From Mixophyes australis (taxonomy: Eukaryota; Chordata; Amphibia; Anura; Limnodynastidae): a DNA stretch of 64,000 nt. Positions 20,658 to 32,485 of the stretch are shown piece after piece. The position numbers and the translations under genes are program-made. The notes beneath the pieces are model-generated. The model was not told where the DNA came from and did no database searches. It saw only the letters and a program-made list of their open reading frames with translations. Position 1 is the first letter of the stretch. Each line of letters begins with the position of its first letter. The stretch covers positions 131,837,199-131,901,198 of the forward strand of contig JAVHZZ010000005.1 in NCBI GenBank assembly GCA_036250195.1, written 5' to 3'.

Positions 20658-22720
20658 TAAATAAAATTCGGTATCTTCTGCCCCTTATAATGGATCTTTT
20701 TGATAGAATCAGTGGAGCCCGAATTTTCACCAAGCTAGACCTCCGAGGGGCATATAATTTGGTACGAATCCGTCAAGGAGACGAGTGGAAGACAACGTTT
20801 AACACGCGGGATGGAAATTTCGAGTATCTAGTTATGCCCTTCGGGCTTAGTAACGCCCCCGCTGTCTTTCAATCCTTTGTAAATGAGATCTTCCAAGACC
20901 TTTTATATCACTCTGTTGTTGTCTACCTGGACGATATTTTGATCTTCTCCCGGGATATTTCCTCTCATCGTCTGCATGTTAAGGAAGTTTTATCTCGACT
21001 ACGAGCTAATCAACTCTTCTGCAAACTAGAGAAGTGTATCTTCGAAGTGGAGCAACTCCCTTTCCTTGGGTACATTGTCTCTGGATCATGGTTACGTATG
21101 GATCCAAAGAAGGTATCGGCCATTACCAGTTGGCCTCTTCCTCAAGGGACCAAGGCCATTCAAAGATTTTTTGGGTTCGCCAACTATTACAGGCAGTTCG
21201 TTAAGGGATTCTCTTCAATCATTGCCCCAATAACCGCCTTGACCCGCAAATCATTGAATCCCAAAGAATGGCCTTCCGATGCCCTGAAGGCTTTTGACAC
21301 CCTAAAGCAAGCCTTCTCGTCTGCACCAGTCATGTCTCAACCAAACCAATTGGAGCCCTTTTTCCTAGAAGTTGATGCTTCCGCCATAGGTGTTGGAGCA
21401 GTGCTTTTTCAGAAATCTGATTCTGGTACTCATCTCCCCTGTGGGTTTTTCTCTAAAAAATTTTTGCCTCATGAGAAGAACTATGGTATTGGTGACAAGG
21501 AGTTGCTCGCAATCAAGACAGCCTTGGAGGAGTGGCGACATCTCCTAGAAGGTTCTCACCATCCAGTAACGGTCTTAACTGACCATAAGAATCTGCTTTA
21601 TATCAATGAAGCTAGGTGCCTCAACCCACGTCAAGCACGATAGGCATCATTTTTTGCACTCTTTGAGATTATTCTAACTTACCATCCGGGATCTAAGAAC
21701 ATCCGAGCGGACGCCCTGTCTTGATCCTTTGACAATGTTGATCTCTGCACATCTCTGAAACCTCTGCCCATCCTAACACCTACCAGGGTTATCGTTCTTA
21801 CCAAGACTTCCTCCAAAACACCTCCTAGGGGTTGTTCTTTTCTGGAACCTAATCTACGAACTAAAGCACTACGGTGGGCTCATTCCTCCAAACTGGCGGG
21901 ACACGCCGGGGTGAAGAAGACTTACGAATTTCTTCGTCACAAATATTGGTGGCCTGCCTTGCATGCTGACGTACGAAAATTCGTGGCCTCAAGTGCTACG
22001 TGTGCTCATTGTAAAAACCCCAGATTAGCCCCATCAGGGCTTTTACAACCACTTCCTACTCCAGACCTTTCTTGGCAAAGTATATCCATGGATTTCATCA
22101 CCGACCTTCCCCCCAGTAAGGGGTTTACTATCATCTGGGTCGTCGTTGACAGATTCTCTAAAATGGCTCACTTCGTACCTCTGCCGGTCCTTCCGTCTGC
22201 TTCCCAGTTGGCTCCTATCTTTATTAAAGAGATATTTAGAATTCATGGCTGTCCCTGTGAAATCATTTCGGATCGTGGAGTGCAGGTTGTTTCCCAATTC
22301 TGGAGAGCCTCTTGTAAAATTCTTGGTTCTAATCTCAAATACTCGTCCGGCTATCATCCACAAACCAATGGCCAAACATAACGGGTTAACCAGGACCTCG
22401 AGGTCTTCTTACGATGTTTTTCTTCAGACAACCAAACAGAATGGGCTAATCTCCTACCTTGGGCAGAATTTTCTCACAATTTCCATCATCATGAGTCTTC
22501 TGGTGCCTCTCCATTTTTTATCGTTTATGGAGCCCAACCCACCCTCCCAGATTTCTCCGGTCAGGTTTCCTCGTCAGTTCCCGCTGTTGAGGATTTAATG
22601 TAGAACTTTTCCCAGATTTGGTCAACTACCAAAACCAAACTCCAAGAGACCTCTCAACGCTATAAGCAATCAGCAAACCACCATCGGAGACTTGTCCCTC
22701 TATTACAGGTTCACGACAAA
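20658..22720 (+). pseudogene. gypsy-1 reverse transcriptase, RNase H and integrase, with stops
   Basis: [37 protein letters not shown] and catalytic YLDDILIFS. RNase H: FFLEVDASAIGVGAVL and LTDHKNLLYI. Integrase: zinc-finger remnant CAHCKNP, core DFITDLPPSKG (first Asp), EIISDRGVQV (second Asp) and GYHPQTNGQT followed by TAA. In this family the residue after QT is the third catalytic acidic residue (Glu), so the DDE triad is lost to a stop at 22,379-22,381. Other stops: TAG at 21,641 (Trp position), TGA near 21,723 and TAG near 22,600. Confidence 0.9.
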
Positions 22721-22726
22721 GTATGG

Positions 22727-23107
22727 TTGTCCACACGCAACCTCAAGTTGAGAGTACCTTCTCAAAAATTGGCTCCTCGTTATATCGGCCCCTTCTCCAT
22801 AACACATGTGATCAATTCAGTAACCTATAGACTCCGGTTACCTCCTTCCTTGAAGATCCACAATGTCTTTCATGTCTGTCTTCTCAAACCACTCGTACTC
22901 AATAAGTTTCATCGGTTGCCTCATCATCCAGCTCCTGTACGGACTACTAATGGTGAAGAATTTGAAGTGAGTCGCATCCTGGACTCTCGTGTCCTCCATG
23001 GACGACACCAATTCTTAGTACATTGGAAGGGTTTTGAACCAGAAGAGAGTTCCTGGGTGCAAAAAGAAGATCTTCACACCCCACGGCTATTAAAACAGTT
23101 CCTTGAG
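22727..23107 (+). pseudogene. gypsy-1 integrase C-terminus with chromodomain
   Basis: After the integrase GPF/Y-like module (LAPRYIGPFSITHVINSVTY) comes a chromodomain: FEVSRILDSRVLHGRHQFLV, HWKGFEPEESSWVQ and LLKQFLEQ. Chromodomains of chromoviruses bind histone tails and steer integration. The aromatic positions (W of HWKG, W of SSWV) are kept. The purine tract and 3' LTR follow directly. Confidence 0.88.
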
Positions 23108-23142
23108 CAAAGATCTATCCAACAAAGTAGGGGAGGAGGTAC

Positions 23143-23761
23143 TGTCAGACGCCGTCCCTGTGCTATGTCCGCTGCACAGAGGCGGACGTCTGCTTCTGTT
23201 GCCGAGTGCCCGGGCGTACTTCCGGGTCGGCGGTCACACGTTACGTTGCTAGGCACCGGAACGCTTCCCAGTAATTCCGGCGGTGGTGTTTAGCGTCACC
23301 ACCACCAATGATTGGATTGTCTCCTGTATATAAGGGTCACTCTGGCACTTGGTAAGTGCCAGAGTATTAGGTCTCACCTAGCTCCAGCGTTCCTGTGTTA
23401 CCTCTTGTGAATTACCCGGATTGTTCCTGACCATTCTTCCTCTGCCTTCCCTGTGTACCAAACCCGGCTTGTTGACAACTCTCTCCACGCTTCTGACACC
23501 TGACCCGGCTATCCCTGACTACGATATTGGATTCTCCTTGTGGCATATCCTGATTCTCCATTTGGATCCAGCCTGCCTGACACCGTTCCATCTTACAGCT
23601 TCACTGGTTACTCCCTCTGAGGACCGCAACCTGCGTGTCTCCCGCAGCTAAGACCATACTCCCTTGCGGGTGTTCCTGGTGAAGACCTGGGACACGTTAG
23701 ACTCCGCGCCTCTTTGGTGAGTAGTGCCAAAACCAGTAAGCAAATATCCTGAGTTGTGACA
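23143..23761 (+). repeat. 3' LTR of gypsy-1
   Basis: 619 bp, TGTCAGAC...GTTGTGACA. It includes a block near 23,203-23,245 (GAGTGCCCGGGCGTACTTCC) that is shortened in the 5' LTR. It is followed by TSD CTCAG and LINE ORF1. Confidence 0.92.
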
Positions 23762-26084
23762 CTCAGCCTGTGCAAGCAAAGAAAAAGGGGGTTAAGGCCC
23801 TAGAAGATTTTGCAGTGGCTAAACATACTGGTGTAATACTAGGGGAGACGGTGCAGTGTAAAGAGAAGGATGACATCACAACAGAGTCCACAATATCAGC
23901 AGAGGATGCCGCTGTAATAGACACTGACTGTGAAAATAATAACGAGGAAAATGGTGCTTCTGGTGACTGGGGTGATATCATGGAATTGGAAGAAGTGAAA
24001 GGTAAACTAGAAGTAGCCAAAAGTGAGGTGGAGAAGTTAAAGGAGCAGATGCTGTTGCTTAAAAAGAAAAGAAACAAAGCATTTAGCTAAAATAGAGCAG
24101 TTTTTTCCCATGAAATAAAAAAATGGAGAGTGTGCAAAAAGATTAAGAAGCAACAGTTTGTTTAATAAGTGCCTAGATAAATGCACAGGAAGCTGAATCT
24201 ACAAGTGCAGAAGAAGAATCATTGACCAGTGTGCAAAACTCTCAGAGTACACAGAGATCACAAATTCCACCTAATTTGCCTGTTCATTCAGACTATGTAC
24301 AAAATACAGACAATGTGACTTTAGAACAAATTAATTTATTGGAAAACAGTATACAAAGGGCTGTGCAGTCAGGGGTAGCTGTGGAAGATTCTGGCAGCAT
24401 GAAAACTGGATCTGGCAACTGGGATGCAGCAGTGAGAGAACTTCCAGGTCGTAACCTCATCCAGTCTGGGACTGAGCCTAGCAGTGTGTCAGCATGTGAT
24501 TCACAGAACATCCAGCAGAGGGAGAGAGAGAAAATCCCTGCAGTAATTTCAACCCAAGAAGTCTCAGAGACCATAGTCCAGCTGCCACTGAATAAAGGGA
24601 TTCCCAGGCTGCTAACATCCACAGAGAAATCTGCAAGTGGTGATCTGCAGCCACAGTACAGAAAGATCATACTTACCAACTTTAGTAACTTGGTTTCCGG
24701 GAGCCTGTGGGGGAGGTGGGCGTGATGGGCGTGATGGGGGTGGGGCTCCCAAATGTGCGTCATTTTGGCCCCGCCCCCCGTGAAGTAATGACGCGAACGC
24801 GTCATTTGACAGCAGGGGGCAGGGCCAAACGCCGCGATTCACAGGGAATTGCGACGTTTGGAACCTAATTCTGCCAACTTCACTAGGAAGTGGGCACTTC
24901 CTAGTGAAGTGGGCAGATCCGGGAGATTGCCACACTCTCCCAAACATTCCGGGAGAGTTGGCAAGTATGAGAAAGATTCAGGGGGTGTCTGCGGAAATGT
25001 CGCTGGCTGTGGTAGACTTTCCTGCAGCTGTTGCAAAAATATGTGAGAAGGCTGGCATCCCCTTTCCTGGCATGACAGACATGAGGCAGATGCACTAGGC
25101 ATAGGCATGCGGGCAGCAGGGGCCTCAAGCAGTCTTGTGCAAATGGAGACTGCTTCGGGCGAGAATGTTGCAAAAAGTAATATCATGTCTGGTGCAAGTG
25201 ATGCTAATTTGTCTAGACTCAGTTTAAGAAAAAAATTAATTTGTATGGTGACCAGGGACTGCCTAGCAGCCAGAAACAAGTTAAAAGCAGACTGGGATGT
25301 GCCAACGAGAGTAAAGGAAGTAACTGATAGCATGTTGGAAATAGGTGTTTCTGTTAAGAAACCTCAAACTACTTATTGGCTTTTTTCATTAGAAAGTGAG
25401 CAGGAAAGAGAGGCTGAGGAGGGGAATCAGACTATGAGTGGAGAAGTATGGAGTGAAGGGGTTAATTATGGGGGAGGGGGAGGTCAGGAAATGCAGCCAT
25501 ACATTTCATATGCCAGAATTCTGAGGGGGGAAATCAGCTGAGTATGATCTAAGTTTTGAGACCCCCTATGACCTCCACATTTTCTGGACACGGTGGGGGA
25601 GTGTCAAGAATATGTCCCCCTGGGTGGATTATCAGGCTTCAGCCTTCACCAAGCAGAATAACATCAGAATGACTATATTGGTACGTAATGAATCCTTATT
25701 AGTGGAAGACCTTTCCTATTGGGTAAAACGGTATGCAGTAATGGAATCCCTCTAGGTAAGGTTGCAGATTCGGAGAGGCACATCTGGGTTTGGGGCCTGG
25801 ATGGCTGCAATTGGCCTGAGGCAACTGGATTCTGGACCAGTCCACTTTCCATCTGCAGACTATAGAGGCAGGGACAGAATCCAGTGCTTCTATCCGTGCT
25901 AGCCCCGGACATGTTATCGCTGCGGTTCTTTGCGACATTTTAGCAGGGATTGTGATGTTGTTAGGTGTGCACATTGCCAAGAGCTTGGACATACAGCAAA
26001 AGATTGTAAAGTAATCAGATGTAACCTGTGTGGTGAAGTGGGACATTCTTTCACCAACTGTCCCCGCGCACACCACAATAGGGA
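23762..26084 (+). pseudogene. LINE copy C ORF1 (coiled coil, CCHC knuckles), degraded
   Basis: It resumes the ORF1 frame cut by gypsy-1. A coiled coil near 23,980-24,080 (MELEEVKGKLEVAKSEVEKL) is identical to copy A over that stretch. The Ser/Gln-rich region runs 24,222-24,667, then the MITE (24,668-24,969), then the segment 25,107-25,541. CCHC knuckles lie near 25,915-26,065: the first (CYRCGSLRHFSRDC) keeps a better consensus than in copy A, followed by CAHCQELGHTAKDC and CNLCGEVGHSFTNC. Stops lie between segments. Gypsy-2 interrupts it after HHNR at 26,084. Confidence 0.82.
24668..24969. mobile_element. hAT-type MITE inside LINE copy C ORF1
   Basis: Same element and same site as 6,107-6,399, on the opposite strand: ends CATACTTACC and GGCAAGTATG, TSD AGAAAGAT (24,660-24,667 and 24,970-24,977). 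It includes the near-palindrome around TTCACTAGGAAGTGGGCACT. Confidence 0.85.
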
Positions 26085-26721
26085 TGTCAAGCCAAGTTGT
26101 AGAATGAGTGATGAGAGCCACTAACCGGTATTAGTGCTACTGAACTAGCATGTGTGGAGACTAATGTATCCCTGGTTCGCCAGGGACCCCCGCAAGGAGG
26201 TTGGGCTTCACTGCACAGGGTACGCAGGTCGCGGTCCTACTAGCCAGTTGCCGTTGTAACGAAAATGAAGGTCAGACGGTCCGGGTCAGAAGCCAATCGG
26301 GAAAAACATGGTACCAAGGGAGGATCTAAACGGGTAGTCGAGCAGGCCAAGTTCGCAGAAACAATATGGGTCAGGAGAAAAGAGAATAGTCAGCATGCAG
26401 AGTCACAACGGTAATTCAATATCCAGGAGAATGGTCAGAAGCGCTGGGTCAGTATACTCTAGTAGCAACAGGAAATGCTGGAGACAGGAAACCTGTTACT
26501 CTGGCACCCTAATGGCGCCAGAGCCAGGTTTAAGTAGGAGCAGGGGAGCAGGGATTGGAGAAGACTAGGGAGGCAGGTATTAAGCACGCTGTGTGCTGAA
26601 TATAGCGTCCCGTTGCCTAGCAACAGGAGGGCCCAGGGCGCATGCTGCGCAGCACCCGGACTGAGACTCCACAGGCGTCCGTTCCCACAAAGCGGTAGAA
26701 CAGTGGGGACGGCGCCTGACA
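26085..26721 (-). repeat. 3' LTR of gypsy-2
   Basis: 637 bp. On the minus strand it starts TGTCAGGCGCCGTCC and ends GGCTTGACA. It matches 30,928-31,462 except for a deletion of about 280 bp and a MITE in the latter. Confidence 0.9.
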
Positions 26722-26734
26722 GTACCCCCCTTCT

Positions 26735-27137
26735 CTCTCTCGAAAAGGTTTGTCCTCTCCAGAAATTTTGCAGTGAGACGGGGAGCGTGTAGATCAGCCT
26801 CAGGGACCCAAGATCTCTCCTCAGGACCGCAACCCTTCCAGTGTACCAGGTACTGATGATTACCACGAACGGAACGGACCCTCAGGATTCTCTCCACTTC
26901 ATACTCATCGCCCAGAGAGGTCTTGATGGGCGGATGAACAACTGGTTCTTTGAAGAATTTATTGAGGTTCAGGGGTTTTAGTAGAGAGATGTGGATTGTG
27001 TTGTGGATCCTGAGGGAAGGAGGTAAGGCGAGTTTATAGGAGACTGGATTGATAATTTGGGAAATGGCAAATGGTCCAATAAAACGAGGAGCCAATTTCA
27101 TGGAGGGAACACGGAGTCTGAGGTTACGGGTCGACAA
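26735..27137 (-). pseudogene. gypsy-2 integrase C-terminus with chromodomain
   Basis: LAPRFIGPFAISQIINPVSY, then the chromodomain YEVERILRVRSVRGNHQYLV, HWKGCGPEERSWVPEADLHA and LTAKFLER. Aromatic residues are conserved. It abuts the 3' LTR. Confidence 0.87.
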
Positions 27138-27197
27138 CCAAACACGATCTGCTACCTTCAGAACAGGTAAATTTCTTTGATGGCGATCAGCAGCATC

Positions 27198-27968
27198 CTA
27201 ATACCGCGGGCTGGCTTGAGAGGCTGGCTTGAGTCTTGGCCCATATTTGAGAGGCATCATGAAAGAAAGAGTTGGCTGCGGGAACTGGAGAAGCGGATGC
27301 CTCAAGTAAGAAAGAAGGAGAAAGATGTCTGCTGTAGACAATGTAGAAGGGAGAGTAACCTGAGGAGGAGTGTAAATGATTGTTATGTGCAAACTCTGCC
27401 CAATAGAGAAGGTCGCTCCAGGATGATTGATGTTCTGAAGAGAAACACCGCAGGAAACATTCCAGATCCTGATTGACCCGTTCGGTCTGTCCATTCGTCT
27501 GGGGATGATACCCAGAAGAGAATTTAAGTTTGATCCCAAGTTTGGCACAGAAGGCTCTGCAGAATCTGGCTACGAACTGTACTCCACGGTCAGAGATTAT
27601 CTTCTGAGGGCATCCGTGAGGCGAAACACATTTTTTAGGAATAATTGTGCAAGTTCAGAAGCTGAGGGGTGACCTTTACAAGGAGTGAAATGAGCCATCT
27701 TGGAGAATCTGTCTACCACCACCCAGATGGTGTTGTAGCTATGACTCAAAGGTAGATCAGTAATGAAGTCCATGGCACTGCTGGTCCAGGGAGAATCAGG
27801 AATAGGAAGAGGAAGCAGAAGACCAGAGGGACTCTGTCTGGGAGTTTTGTGGCGAGCACACACGCAACAGGCCAGCACAAATTTCTGCACATCAAGAGTC
27901 AAGAGTAGGCCACCAGTAGTATCTGGAGAGGAAGGCCTTAGTCTTCTTGTAGCCCGCATGGCCTGCAA
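27198..27968 (-). pseudogene. gypsy-2 integrase core, degraded
   Basis: CCVCARHKTPRQSPSGLL is the zinc-binding remnant. SAMDFITDLPLSHSYNTIWV carries the first catalytic Asp. The frame breaks near 27,600, and downstream blocks (27,548-27,198) are in another frame. Equivalent blocks of gypsy-1 are at 21,911-22,720. Confidence 0.8.
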
Positions 27969-27989
27969 ATCTGGATTCCTGAGCCCAAC

Positions 27990-29238
27990 TCAATAATTTG
28001 GAACGAAGATGCGGATATACAAATGAGCGCCCAAGGGGGGAGACGTCGTAGTTAACTTGGTTAGGGTCACGACTTGAATGGGGTTTAGGATAGTTTTGTC
28101 GTCCAGAGGTGCCAGAGAGTCCAATTTATCAAAGGATCTGGATAGAGAGTCAGCTTTAAAATTCTTGGAACTGGGACGAAACGTAAGAATTAGTTGGAAG
28201 CGGGAACAAAAAAGTGACCAGCGGGCTTGACAGGGATTAAGGCAGTGTGCCTCCTGAAGGTACGTTAAGTTCTTGTGGTCGGTCATCACTGTCAAGGGAT
28301 CTAGGACCCCATCGAGAAGATAGCGCCACTCCTTAAGCGCAATTTTGATAGCTTGGAGTTCCTTGTCCCCGATCCCATAGTTTTTTCTCGCAGCCAGAAA
28401 ATTTCTTAGAAAGGAAGCCACATGTCTTGAGGGTACCAGAAGGGGACTTTTGGGATAGTACAGCCCCTATTCCCACAAAGGAGACATCTACCTCCAGAAA
28501 GAAAGGTCTTTGTTGATCGGGTTGTTTGAGAATGGGAGCAGAAATGAAGGCTTTTGAAGGCAGCAACCGCATCTTGAGGCCAGATTCTACAACAAGCTCC
28601 TTTACTTGTTAAGGGGGTAATGGGACCAATAATAGATGAGAACCCTTTGATAAATTGGCGGTAATAATTGGCCAAACCGATGAACCGCTGAGTAGGCTTG
28701 AGACCACATGGTTGTGGCCAATTGAGGATCGCCTCCACCTTTAGAGGGTCTGTTTAGAGGCCGGTGCCGGAAACAAGGTAGCCGAGGAAGGGCACTTGAG
28801 GACGTTCAAAGAGGCATTTCTCAAGTTTGCAATATAAACAGTAATCCCGAAGTCTGGAGAGAACAGTCCTAACATGATTGCGATGAGAGTGTAGGTCAGG
28901 TGAAAATACCAGGATGTCATCCAGATAGACGATCACAGACTGATACAGAAGATCTCTAAAAATCTCATTGACAAACTCCTGGAAAACAGCAGGGGCGTTA
29001 CAGAGCCCAAAAGACATAACCAAATATTTGTAATGCCCGTCTCGAGTATTGAAGGCTGTCTTCCATTACGAATGTGCACCAAATCAATGTGCACCAAATT
29101 ATAGGCTCCCCTGAGATCAAGTTTGGTGAAGATCTTGGTGCCCTGTATGCGGTCAAACAATTCTGTAATGAGGGGTAGTGGATACCGATTTTTGACTGTT
29201 ATTGCGTTCAGATGACGGTAGTCAATGTAGGGTCTCAA
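27990..29238 (-). pseudogene. gypsy-2 reverse transcriptase and RNase H, degraded
   Basis: RT blocks [55 protein letters not shown] and the catalytic [10 protein letters not shown] lie at 29,238-28,754. The connection region is at 28,738-28,406 (RFIGLANYYRQFIKGFSSII). RNase H blocks PFFLEVDVSFVGIGAVLSQ and MTDHKNLTYLQEAHCLNP follow to 27,990. Frames shift between blocks. A short direct duplication (GTGCACCAAAT twice) near 29,078-29,098 interrupts the RT. Confidence 0.87.
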
Positions 29239-29915
29239 TGAACCATCCTTCTGGCCCCTGCAGGAGAGGAGGATCTTCTAATAAAGCCCCGCTGGAGATT
29301 CTCAGTGATGTACTGGGACATGGCTCCGGTCTCCGGTAAAGATAGAGGATAAACTCTACCCTTAGGTATGGTCTTACCAGGAATGAGCTCAATGGGACAG
29401 TCCCAGGTACGATGAGGAGGCAAACTTTCTGCAGTGGTCTTACTGAATACATTGAGGAAATCCAGGTAAGGTTCCGGTAGCATAGAGTTGGAGGAGAGTG
29501 AAAGACAAGGCAGGTGAGTAGGTGGATACACTTTAGAGAGACAACTAGAAGAGCAAGAAGCACCCCAAGAGGATACCTGGGCAGGGTGCCAGTCAAATTG
29601 AGGAGAATGCGTTCTCAGCCAGGGCAGACCCAAAATGATAGAATTGACGGATTGAGGAATGACCAGGAACTTGATCCACTCGTGATGAAGAACCCCTACC
29701 TGCAGCCAGACTGGACTGGTGATACAGGTGATGGAACCATTGGTGACGCGATTGCCATCCACTGCAGTGAGTATCAAGGGCTGAGGCAACAGATGGAAGG
29801 GTATATGGAGATCAGACACAAGAGTGGCGGATATGAAGTTCCTTGCGGATCCAGAATCCACGAAGGCAAAACACTCCTGGGAGGCATCCGTAGTTTTAAG
29901 GGTAACTGGCATCAA
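29235..29915 (-). pseudogene. gypsy-2 protease and RT N-terminus
   Basis: The protease active site is FAFVDSGSARNFISATLV near 29,870. ILGLPWLRTHSPQFDW and HRTWDCPIELIPGK follow, as in gypsy-1. The frame stays open for 226 codons to the start of the RT, where it shifts. Confidence 0.85.
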
Positions 29916-29999
29916 GAAGTTGACATCCTTGAGAGAACAGGGAGTATGAAGACTGGATCCTAGGACAACCTCCCTCTTATCGCCTAGGAGGAGGAGTTT

Positions 30000-30914
30000 C
30001 CCGGCCTCTTAGGGCAGGTAGATAGCAGATGACCGGACTCCCGTGCAATACAGCCAAAGACGGTTCTTATTCCGGCGCTCCCTTTCATCCCGGGATAGAC
30101 GGGAACGTCCAATCTGCATCGGTTCCTCTGCCGGAGGAGCTGGGAACTGAAAGCAGGGAGCTAGTCGAAAAGGATGACGGCCATGGTCTCATTCTAAAGA
30201 ACGCTCCTGTTGACGAATGTCCACCTTGATGCAAAGGGAGACTAAATTGTCCAGTTTAGAAGGCAGGTCCCGGGAAGCGAGTGCATCTTTAATGGGGTCG
30301 TATAGTCCCTGCCAGAAGGTAGCTGTCAAGGCCTCATCGTCCCACCCAAGCTCTAAGGCAAAGGTCCGAAATTGAATGGCATACTGCCCTGCAGAAAGAG
30401 ATCCCTGCCGGAGCGCAATGAGGCTGGGGGCGGCAGAAGAGACTCAGCCAGGTTCATCAAACACTTTACTAAAATTCTTGATGAATGTAGCAGCATTATG
30501 AAGAGATGCATCATTCCGCTCTCATAGAGGGGAGGCCCATGCCAGAGCCTGTCAGGAAAGGAGGGAAATGATGTAGGCCACCTTGGCTCTCAAGAAAGAG
30601 AAATTCTCCGGGGCAAGTTCAAACTGGATAGAACATTGGTTTAAAAATCCTCGGCAAGCTTTAGGATTGCTGTCATATTTCTCAGGAGAGAGTATACGCA
30701 AATTCCTGGAAGTTACGGCATTGGCACTGTAAGGAGATGCGGCCGGAGGTGCAGCCTGAGGGGGATTCAGAGAACCATGTAGGGAGTCCAGGCGGGTCAC
30801 CACTCCTTGGATACACTGGAGAAGTTGAGCCTGGTTCGTCTCCTGCTGTTCAACCCATTGAGCCAAATGGAGGAGAAGGTCACGGGCAGAGGGCTCACAC
30901 GTACCGTCAGTCAT
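30000..30914 (-). pseudogene. gypsy-2 gag, degraded
   Basis: Starts MTDGTCEPSARDLLLHLAQW just after the 5' LTR and a short leader. Capsid region to about 30,250. The zinc-knuckle region near 30,060-30,020 is recognisable only across a frameshift (ESGHLLSTCPKRPG). Stops follow codon 120. It is parallel to gypsy-1 gag. Confidence 0.78.
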
Positions 30915-30927
30915 GGCCAGAGTAAAC

Positions 30928-31462
30928 TGTCAAGCCAAGTTGTAGAATGAGTGATGAGAGCTACTAACTGGTATTAGCGCTACTGAACTAGCAGGTGCTA
31001 GTACCCCTGGGGGTAAATGTATCAATATGCGGGTTCTTCAACACCCGCGTGTTCAGCCTCTTCCGCGATTAAATTTCAAGCGGCGCTGCATTGTAAAGGG
31101 AAGTTAACCCTTTACATTGCAGCGCCGCTTGAAATTTAATCGCGGTAGAGGCTGAACAAGCGGGTGTTGAAGAACCCGCATATTGATACATTTACCCCCT
31201 GGTGTTCACCAGGGAGGATCCAAACGGGTAGTCGAGCAGGCCAAGGTCGCAGAAACAATATGGGTCAGGAGACAAGAGAATGGTCAGCATGAAGGGTCAC
31301 AATGGTAATTCAATATACAGGAGACGGGCCAGGGCGCACGCGCCCGACGGGACATGGCTGGGGGCGCGGCACTCCTGTTGCTAAGCAACAGGGTGCCCGG
31401 TCCAAGACTCCACAGGCGTCCATCCCCGCAAAGTGGAAGAACAGCAGGGACGGCGCCTGACA
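30928..31462 (-). repeat. 5' LTR of gypsy-2, deleted and carrying a MITE
   Basis: 535 bp including the 179-bp MITE at 31,020-31,198. Without it the LTR is about 353 bp, so roughly 280 bp present in the 3' LTR are missing. The ends TGTCAAGC and CCTGACA are intact. Confidence 0.87.
31020..31198. mobile_element. Palindromic MITE in gypsy-2 LTR
   Basis: Almost perfect 179-bp inverted repeat (ends GGGGTAAATGTATCAATATG), with arms of about 85 bp around a short centre (AAGTTAA). It is flanked by CTG (31,017-31,019 and 31,199-31,201), a 3-bp TSD compatible with PIF/Harbinger-type MITEs. It could form a long hairpin. No coding. Confidence 0.8.
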
Positions 31463-32485
31463 AGGGAATCTGATGCTGAGATGGTGGAAATGGCTGAGGA
31501 GGTGGAGAGAGAAGATAGGAGGCCTCCTAAGGCAATACCTAATAAACAGTCCAAAATGTCCATGTCCAAATGTCCATGCCTATAATCTTTAATCATGGCT
31601 CCCCAACCCATACAGTTTGCCACCATTATTGTGGCATCTGTGCATTGCGATCGAGCTCGCTATTTGGCCTTTGATTTTTTTCAACATGCTTGGGGATGAT
31701 TTTTTGTTTTTGCAAGAGACTAGGGTTGGGCTCCTCACAGACCTCTACAAATGCAAACGGATGTGGAGGTGAGGTCCCTCCTATTGGTCTCTTGCAGCCA
31801 AGCTGTACGGTGGAGTGGCAGTGACATTTTCTACTGGCATGGTAACCATTCAGCTGAATATAGAAATAAGCATTGGTAGATGTATAGTTATGGATGTTTC
31901 CCTAAGGGGGCAGGTCCTGAGGTTGATAAATATTTATGGTCCACCGACCCAATGGGGCACTAAATGCCTTTTCAGGGAAATTAAACCTTACCTTTTTACA
32001 GGCCGACAGATTGTCTTTGGGGGTGATTTTAACACTATTGTTAGGCCAGAGGACAGGGAATGCTCGTGGAGATCACTGGGCTATGATGCAGGTTTTTTAG
32101 TTAATATGGTAAGTGAGGCTGGGCTGGTAAATGTGCATATTCGTCGCTTTCCAGACCTCACGGGGTCACCTTTTTTAGAGGTAGAAGTAGGTAAAGAATA
32201 GATAGGTTTTTTGTTAAAGGGAGCTCTGTCACATCAACTCCAAAGTTGATGGCGGTTGAGTTCTCGGTTCACTTTTGTCTTTGCGTGTCTTTGAACACTT
32301 CAGACACCCCTCAGAAAGGCAGAGGCCTTTGGCGTCTGAACGCCAGCCTTCTGAATGATGAGGAGGTTAGACAATTCTTTAGGGACTTCCTTGAAACCCA
32401 AGAAACACTTTTGGACGCAGGTTGTGCTAAGCCAGAGTGGTGGGAGGAATTCAAAGGAAGAACTCAGAGGTTCTTTAGGGAACTA
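31463..32485 (+). pseudogene. LINE copy C: end of ORF1, endonuclease and start of RT
   Basis: GESDAEM-like ORF1 tail resumes after gypsy-2, with a deletion between ORF1 and ORF2 near 31,560. The endonuclease follows: LRLINIYGPPTQWGTKCLFR and VFGGDFNTIVRPEDRECSWR (31,815-32,201). The site of the copy A solo LTR is empty at about 32,218. RT N-terminal region 32,246-32,485 (DEEVRQFFRDFLETQETLLD). Harbinger insertion follows at CTA. Confidence 0.83.

Larger units (their letters stand above)
13338..23761 (+). mobile_element. Ty3/gypsy chromovirus-type retrotransposon (gypsy-1)
   Basis: Two LTRs (594 and 619 bp) flank gag, protease, RT, RNase H, integrase and a chromodomain, in the order of Ty3/gypsy chromoviruses. 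TSD GTCAG/CTCAG (one difference) inside LINE ORF1. Copy A shows the unoccupied site (GAAGAACTCAGCCTGTG). A purine tract (GTAGGGGAGGAGGTAC) precedes the 3' LTR. An L2-clade LINE is inserted in the RT region at 15,680-20,657. Several in-frame stops remain. No envelope gene is visible. Confidence 0.92.
26085..31462 (-). mobile_element. Ty3/gypsy chromovirus-type retrotransposon (gypsy-2)
   Basis: Minus-strand element with LTRs at 26,085-26,721 (3') and 30,928-31,462 (5') and an exact TSD AGGGA (26,080-26,084 and 31,463-31,467) in LINE copy C ORF1. Gag, protease, RT, RNase H, integrase and chromodomain are recognisable, all broken. The purine tract next to the 3' LTR reads GAGAGAGAAGGGGGGTA on the minus strand. 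It is related to gypsy-1 in protein but has a different LTR. No envelope gene is seen. Confidence 0.9.
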
